The notes beneath the pieces are model-generated. The model worked only from the letters and a program-made list of their open reading frames with translations. It made no database searches and was not told the DNA's origin. From assembly GCF_000283155.1 (NCBI RefSeq), contig NW_004454262.1:2350942-2414941 (forward strand): a stretch of 64,000 bases of DNA. Direction: 5' to 3'. The position numbers were made by a program, and so were the translations under genes. This document shows, piece by piece, positions 58,320 to 64,000 of this stretch (positions are counted from its first letter, which is position 1; every line of letters begins with the position of its first letter). Origin of the DNA: Ceratotherium simum simum. Lineage: Eukaryota > Chordata > Mammalia > Perissodactyla > Rhinocerotidae.

Positions 58320-60039
58320 CTAAAAGGGAAAAATAATTTTAAAGTCTAATTCACAAGTTTTTCCTATACTCGCCTGTGGGTGCCAGTGTTCAGGGCCCAC
58401 CATTCCCCCCTGAAACCATTCCTTTTTTGTCTTTAAACTTCTCAACAATGAGATATAGAGGGAAGGATCGTGCAATTAGGATGGGTCATGCTGGTGACTG
58501 GGTTTGTCATTTATAAGAAGTTTTTACTACATTTAAGCATATGCCTACATATGGAAGCACAGAAAAGAGTTATAAGACCCCCATAATGTCTTGTACCCAT
58601 ACATAAGAACATAGGAAAAGAGTTATCAGATTCTCACAATAAGTCTTAACCTAGAGAGAGTAGAGAGAGAAATACAAAATCAGATACAACTGACCTAATT
58701 CTGAGAACCAATATCGTAAGTGCATGTCTGCACTTATATGAAGCTCATAATCAACATATATCTTGTAGGTATATTCACTTATTTGTTCCACATGTAAATA
58801 AAATAATATTATCTGTCCCAGTAGTCCTATCCAGGATGTTGTACAAGTTGCTAAAATAACGGGAAAGCATATACATTTGCCCCAAATGCTCACCATTAAA
58901 ACAATGTCAAATTAAAAGATATTCTTCCTTCAGAAGTGTCACTATTTTTCTTTAATATCTCTCCCTGAAGGAATAACAAACAGAAATGCTTTTATATCCT
59001 TCCTCTTTTGCTCCTCCTCAATAAAGGGAAAATCTATCTTGCAAGTCCCTTTTGGACATCGTGCAATTTTAACAAGACCGTAATGAACGTACCAAGTGGA
59101 TTTGGAATGGAAAAGAAGTTATAAAAGAATGTGTGGAGGCAGTGTTTGGCAGTTGTGTTGGAAAGTCAGAAGGAGCATTTATGGGCTGGGGGTGGGCCAT
59201 GTGGCCTACAGAAAGCTTCACTACCTCTACTAATGTATTTGCTTTAAATATAAACATTTAATGGTTTCATTTGTTTCCCACAGTTTAAATAAAACCAATC
59301 CATTAATCATCTTAGAAAGAAGAGAGAAGTGGAGAAGATTCCCTGGAGCAAAGAGAGCATCTCAGTGGTGTGATTTCTCTCTCACATGTTTCACTTATTC
59401 ATTTCCTTTAGGAATAATAAAGACAGCATTACTCTCCCAGATTTTAAAAAGTGACACCATATACAGTGCTTTTTCTAAAAACCTCCCTGTCACCACACCT
59501 GATCCCAAAATTGGCCTCAAGGCTTGTCCAGGAATTGAAATCCACCCTTCCTCCCTAAGAGTGAATAAGTCATTTCAAGAAAAAGCAAGTGCCTTCACTA
59601 AATCACAGGTTAAATTTATAAATCTGGCCTCACCCAGAATACACTAGAATCTACATTAAAAAACTACTCAGTGATCGCACTCAATGGTAACTGGAACGCC
59701 CTCACGTGTCCTTTTCTGCATCTGACTTATTGGATCTCTTTTCTCTTTGAGAGTTGGTGTGAAACAGTGGGTCAAAGTAATTATCCTTCTGTTTTCACCC
59801 AGGCCACCATTCAAAATGTTTGTACAGAGACTGCTTCAAATGCCATGATCATAACCATTCTTTAGGTTCTTCAAAAAGAGTGTTGCCCAGGACAAAATGA
59901 AACAATATCAGTGAATGTGCTTCACATATTAAGCACTAAATAAATGTGAAGTATTCCAACTAGGTACTATTTTCCTCAAAATAAATAATAAACCATGTGT
60001 TTACTAAGAAGGATGGGAAAGAGGGAGGGAGGAAGGAAG
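58320..60039. other. Unassigned intron upstream of the SUGCT exon
   Basis: Repeat-poor. A faint MIR-like 3' trace occurs at 59890-59955, and a purine-rich GGGA/GGAA tract at 60014-60044. No earlier SUGCT exon is seen. Confidence 0.35.
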
Positions 60040-61850
60040 GGAGACTATCTAACTTTCATTTCTTAAGTATATTTCTACTGGATATCAAATTCTGGGTTGA
60101 CAATTCTTTCCTTTCAGCCCTTTAAACATATTGTGCCACTTTGCTCTGTGCTGTGCAAATTCTGACAAGAAATCCGCAGACAACTGAGTCCGAGTTCCCC
60201 CATAGGTAATACATCATTTTTCTCTGGGTGTGATCAAAATTTTTTCTTGGTCTGTAGATTTCAGCAGTAAAGTTTTGATATGTCTAGGCATGGATTTATT
60301 TGGGTTTATCCTACTTGGGGTTTGCTGAAATTATTAAATTTGTAGGTTTTTATCTTTCACCAAATTTGGGAAGTTTTCACCCATTATTTCTTCAAATATT
60401 TTTTCATCATGTACTCTTTCTCCACTCCTTCTGAGATTACAATGACATAAATGTTAGACTTTTTGTTATTGTTCCACAGGTCCCTGAAGATCTGTTCTTA
60501 ATTCTTTTATTTTGGGGGAGGGAACTATTTTTTTTTCTCTCTTTTGTTCATATTGAATAATTTCTATTTATCTATCTTCAAGTGCCCTGTTTGCTGTGGC
60601 ATCTCTGTTGTGCTATTGAGCTCATCCAGAGAGGTGTTTTTGTATTTGGTTGTTGTATTTTTCAGTTCAAAAATTTCCATTTGGTTCTTCTTCATATCTT
60701 CTATTTCTTTGCTGGACATTTCTACTTTTCCATTTATTTCAACAGTGTCTGTGATGCTTGTTGGAGCATTTTTATAATAGCTGTTTTAAAGTCTTTGTGA
60801 GTTAATTCCGACATCTGTGTCATTTTGGCATTGGCATTTATTGATTGTCTTTTCTCATGTCTTTTCTCATGCAAGTTCTAGTTCTTCATATGCTGAGTAA
60901 TTTTGGATTGTATCCTAGACATTTTGAATATTATGTTATGAACCTCTGGGTCTTGTTTAAATCCTACAGAAAATTTTTGTTGTTATTGTTTTAGCAAGCA
61001 GTTGACCTAGTTAGGTCCAGGCTGCAAGTCCCAACCCACCTTCTGTGTGCTTTGGTTCTAGTGCTGGTTCAGTTTCCAGAGACTTTGCAGTGCTATTCAG
61101 ATCTGTCCCACATGTGCCCTACTTAATGGTCATGCTGCCACCTGGACAGTTGTCTATTTGTTCACTCAGTTCTCAGCATCTTTGGTGTGTTGATTAGGAT
61201 CAGGTCAGTGTATGTGCAGCTCAGGGGTGAACATGGGTTCACAAACAACTTCAAGGATCATTTTTCAAGCTCTTCCCTTTCTGCAATCTCTTTCTAGTTC
61301 CCTGGGGCTCCCCTTTAGTTACCCCACTCCCCAGCATACTTTCAGGCAGAGGCCAAGCAGCTGGAGGACGGAGAAAAAAGCAACAAGGATTCACCCCTCT
61401 CTTTCAGGATCACAGCTCAGAGATGAAGAGGAAAGTTCTCCTTCCTCAGAGTTTTGGCTTCTGCTCATCTGCTGCTGCCACTACAGGATTTTGGGAGGCT
61501 AGGGCACAAGGAAATGGAGAAGAGGAAAAAACAGAGGATTTCCACGCTCTCTCGGACATCAGAGCTCACTTTCCTGCTCCTCGTGCCAAGAATGAAGGGC
61601 GTCTCCTGGAGCTCAGCTCTGTTCCCTGGTGCCCACTTGCAGGTTTCAGGCTCCACTGTGTTCACGTAAAGGAATAACTGGAGGGAAAAACTGGTAAACT
61701 TACTCCCAGTTTAGAGGTACTTAAAATTCTGGTGTTCTTCCTCAATTCTCCTGCTACAACTTACTTTTCAGAATCATCTTATAGATGCTCTGTGCATTCT
61801 GCCCAGATTTTATCATTGTGTTAGGTGGAAGAGATAGGGAGAAACCAGAA
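60040..61850 (-). mobile_element. HAL1/L1M ORF1 and 5' region
   Basis: Left to right it is reverse L1/HAL1: 'TTTATCCTACTTGGGGTTTG', AAATTTGGGAAGTTTTCACC, 'CCACAGGTCCCTGAAGATCT', 'TCAAAAATTTCCATTTGGTT', 'TTTATAATAGCTGTTTTAAA', then a GC-richer 5' region to about 61850. Frames are broken. Confidence 0.7.
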
Positions 61851-61889
61851 ACAGAATCTCACCCAGAAACAGAATCCCCACACTAATTT

Positions 61890-62105
61890 CTATAGAGGCC
61901 ATTTATTAAGTACATACCGTGACCCAGGACTGGACTGAGTATTTTACTTATCTAATCTAACTCTTAAAAAGCCCCAGAAGTTATATATTAGTATAGTCGT
62001 GTATTATAATCTTCATTTTATCATGAGGACACAGATGCATAGCAAAGATTAAGTACCTTACCAGAGGTCACCTGACGGGTTTCAAGACTCACAACGTGCC
62101 TTAGA
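61890..62105 (-). mobile_element. MIR SINE
   Basis: 'GAGGCCATTTATTAAGTACA', TGAGGACACAGATGCATAGC, 'TAAGTACCTTACCAGAGGTC'. Confidence 0.72.
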
Positions 62106-62124
62106 ATTATGCTATAATATCCTC

Positions 62125-62262
62125 AGACCACCTGCTCCAAAATCAACTATAATGCTTATTAAACTTGAAGTTTCCTGTGCCCCACTTCAGACATACTAAG
62201 TCAAAATTTTGGGGAATGGGGCTCAAGGAGATTTCCTATGCATGCTAAAGTTGAGAACCAAT
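62125..62262. mobile_element. MER5-like hAT fragment
   Basis: AAATCAACTATAATGCTTAT ... 'AGTTTCCTGTGCCCCACTTC' ... AGGAGATTTCCTATGCATGC ... AAAGTTGAGAACCAATG, resembling MER5A arms. Confidence 0.55.
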
Positions 62263-64000
62263 GCCTCCAATGAAAGAAACTTTCAGTCTAAGTGACTTTT
62301 AAATGGACGTCAATGTACTTCAAATAGGAATACCCATTAGTGTTGGCATCAATCAGCTTAAAATAGCTTACATATGCTCATGTTCCCTACTCTTCTGTAT
62401 CATGTTAAGGGACATAAAATAGGATTTGTTATAAGCCAAAGGTTCACTTTATATGCAGGAAGATTTTCTGAACTCCAAGACTTGAACTCAAAGCTCTTGC
62501 TCTCACTCTAATCCCTGACAATAAATATTGTCCCTAATAGGACCCCTCCCCAAGAAGCATTAGTCAAACAGTATATCAAATTCTATTTTGGAAAGAGATT
62601 AGGCCTAAGTAAATTCTACTCATTCATCACAGACAATACTGCTATATTTCTCCTCAGGAGGCAGAGTTGCCCTGTCTTTCATGATGGACCTTACTTGGCA
62701 GAAGAACAATTTTGATGGGCTCACTGTCAAAAACTGGGTACCTCATCTTCCATAAGGCCAGTTTGAATGACAAGCTCCTCAGTAATAGATAAATCTGAAT
62801 AAAAAATACTTAGAAGACACTCACTACTGTATGTATGAGAGTGGGGAGAAACTTGGATCAAAACAAGGAAACATGATTTTTCTTAGGTGAAAAGGTTTCT
62901 AGGACAAGTTTACATGTAAGGATATAATTATGAAGGTTGAAAAAGTCAATCAGATTGCAATGTTTTCTCAAAATGCCTAGTAAATGATGTAAATAACATT
63001 AAAATCCTATACACATAAAACTTTTCTTCTGAGGATTTCAAAGAGCTTTATAGACATTGTCTTAATGGCTCATAACAAGGATTATCATTCCTAATTCACA
63101 TATGGAAAAGAGAAGGTCAACTATGCCATTCTCCAAGGCCCTATCAAATGTGTCATAACACACCATAACAATAAGTCATATTTTCGTACTAAAACTTACA
63201 GCAAATAGTCTGCTTTCAAATAAAAGTCTTTTTCAAAAAATGTTCTTATGGATATTTATGAGGAAGTTCAAAAGTTTCAAATTGATCAGCAGTAATGAAT
63301 CAAAAATAAAAAGAATTCAGTACAGTTATTTTCAACAGTGAAGAATAAGTCAACCAGTAATTTCTCCCCCCACCCTCACCCCCTTTCTGGAGAGAGAAAA
63401 CTCCAAAACATATGGCCCAGGAAGAAAATCTGTACTCATTTATAGCAATGAACTGGCTTTTACATCTCTGCAGCTCGAGTAGGCAAATGACTTCACAGGC
63501 AACAGCTTCCGTATGTTTCATATTTTTAACATTGACCGTTCATAATAAAGATTCTTTGATCCCAGATCAAATGTTTGAATCAATTTCTCTACACTTACTC
63601 AGAGTCACCATTATAAAAGCTCCCTTCCTTCCCACCTCAGATGTTCCAGCCCTTCCTGCAATCAGAACCATCTCCATTTGTCACCTTCTCCGTGGGACTT
63701 CCCACCCCTTTGCTGTGGTTTTTAGCTCTGCTCGTTAACCTCTCGTACAAAAGAGGCACAGTAATAAATAATTTTTGTACATAATAAGTTAACTGCAATA
63801 AATAAGGTTCCTCTGAGGAATTCGCAGGCATCTTTAATAAAACTGAAAACTCATGGTGGTATGGTTAGTACAAAAAAATATGAACCTCTCCCAATCAGAA
63901 AAAAATCCTCAGTAGGTGAGGCCTTTCCCTACCTGCAAGAAAAATAAAAATAAAAACTTAAATATATTTTTTAACAACTAGATTATATTCCTGGGATTAG
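62263..64000. other. Unassigned intron to the window end
   Basis: AT-rich. A weak MIR-like trace is possible at 63040-63140. No exon or intact element is seen. Confidence 0.35.

Noticed and set aside
59261..59647. 128-residue ORF near the SUGCT exon
   Set aside because: Plus strand, antisense to the gene, with no recognisable similarity or splice sites in register.

Overview
This is a stretch of intronic nuclear DNA from a mammal of the order Perissodactyla, most likely an equid. The lineage call rests on 14 ERE SINEs, the tRNA(Ser)-derived SINEs of horses and relatives. Twelve of them have readable target-site duplications (TSDs). A rhinoceros or tapir cannot be excluded without a database. 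There is no operon, CRISPR array or functional RNA gene that I can support.

Two coding exons on the minus strand are the only gene content I can defend. They are adjacent internal exons of SUGCT, the mitochondrial succinyl-CoA:glutarate-CoA transferase. The upstream exon is 58222-58319 and the downstream exon 20047-20149. They are joined by a GT-AG, phase-2 intron of 38,072 bp (20150-58221). The split CG|G arginine codon and the joined reading frame confirm the pair. Earlier exons lie beyond 64000 and later exons to the left of position 1, so nearly all of the window is intron.

Repeat layout, left to right. 1-13.4 kb holds L1, HAL1 and L1M LINE pieces carrying EREs and a solo MLT1-type LTR. 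13.5-20 kb is AT-rich intron with microsatellites, a MIR and an ERE. 20-27.5 kb holds the downstream exon with an ERE close to its splice acceptor, then L1, L2 and MIR debris. 27.9-36.1 kb holds EREs, an old minus-strand L1M and a 5'-inverted L1 (31691-33585). 36.6-45.5 kb holds MIR, CR1/L3-like pieces, an L1 inserted in an LTR, a tRNA(Glu)-headed composite SINE, and a DNA transposon inside an MLT1 LTR. 45.5-56.8 kb is mostly unassigned intron with L2/MIR remnants and a pyrimidine-rich minisatellite interrupted by a 277-base gap. 56.9-64 kb holds a second 5'-inverted L1, the upstream exon and a HAL1/L1 5' region.

I found no new biological system. The most useful observations are: the sense-oriented ERE whose 3' end lies 32 nt from a coding-exon acceptor; two L1 insertions with 5' inversions (twin priming) and readable TSDs; a composite SINE with a well preserved tRNA(Glu)-like head and an RTE-like body; and a gap inside a minisatellite. 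Family names are from memory of consensus sequences, and boundaries without a TSD are approximate.
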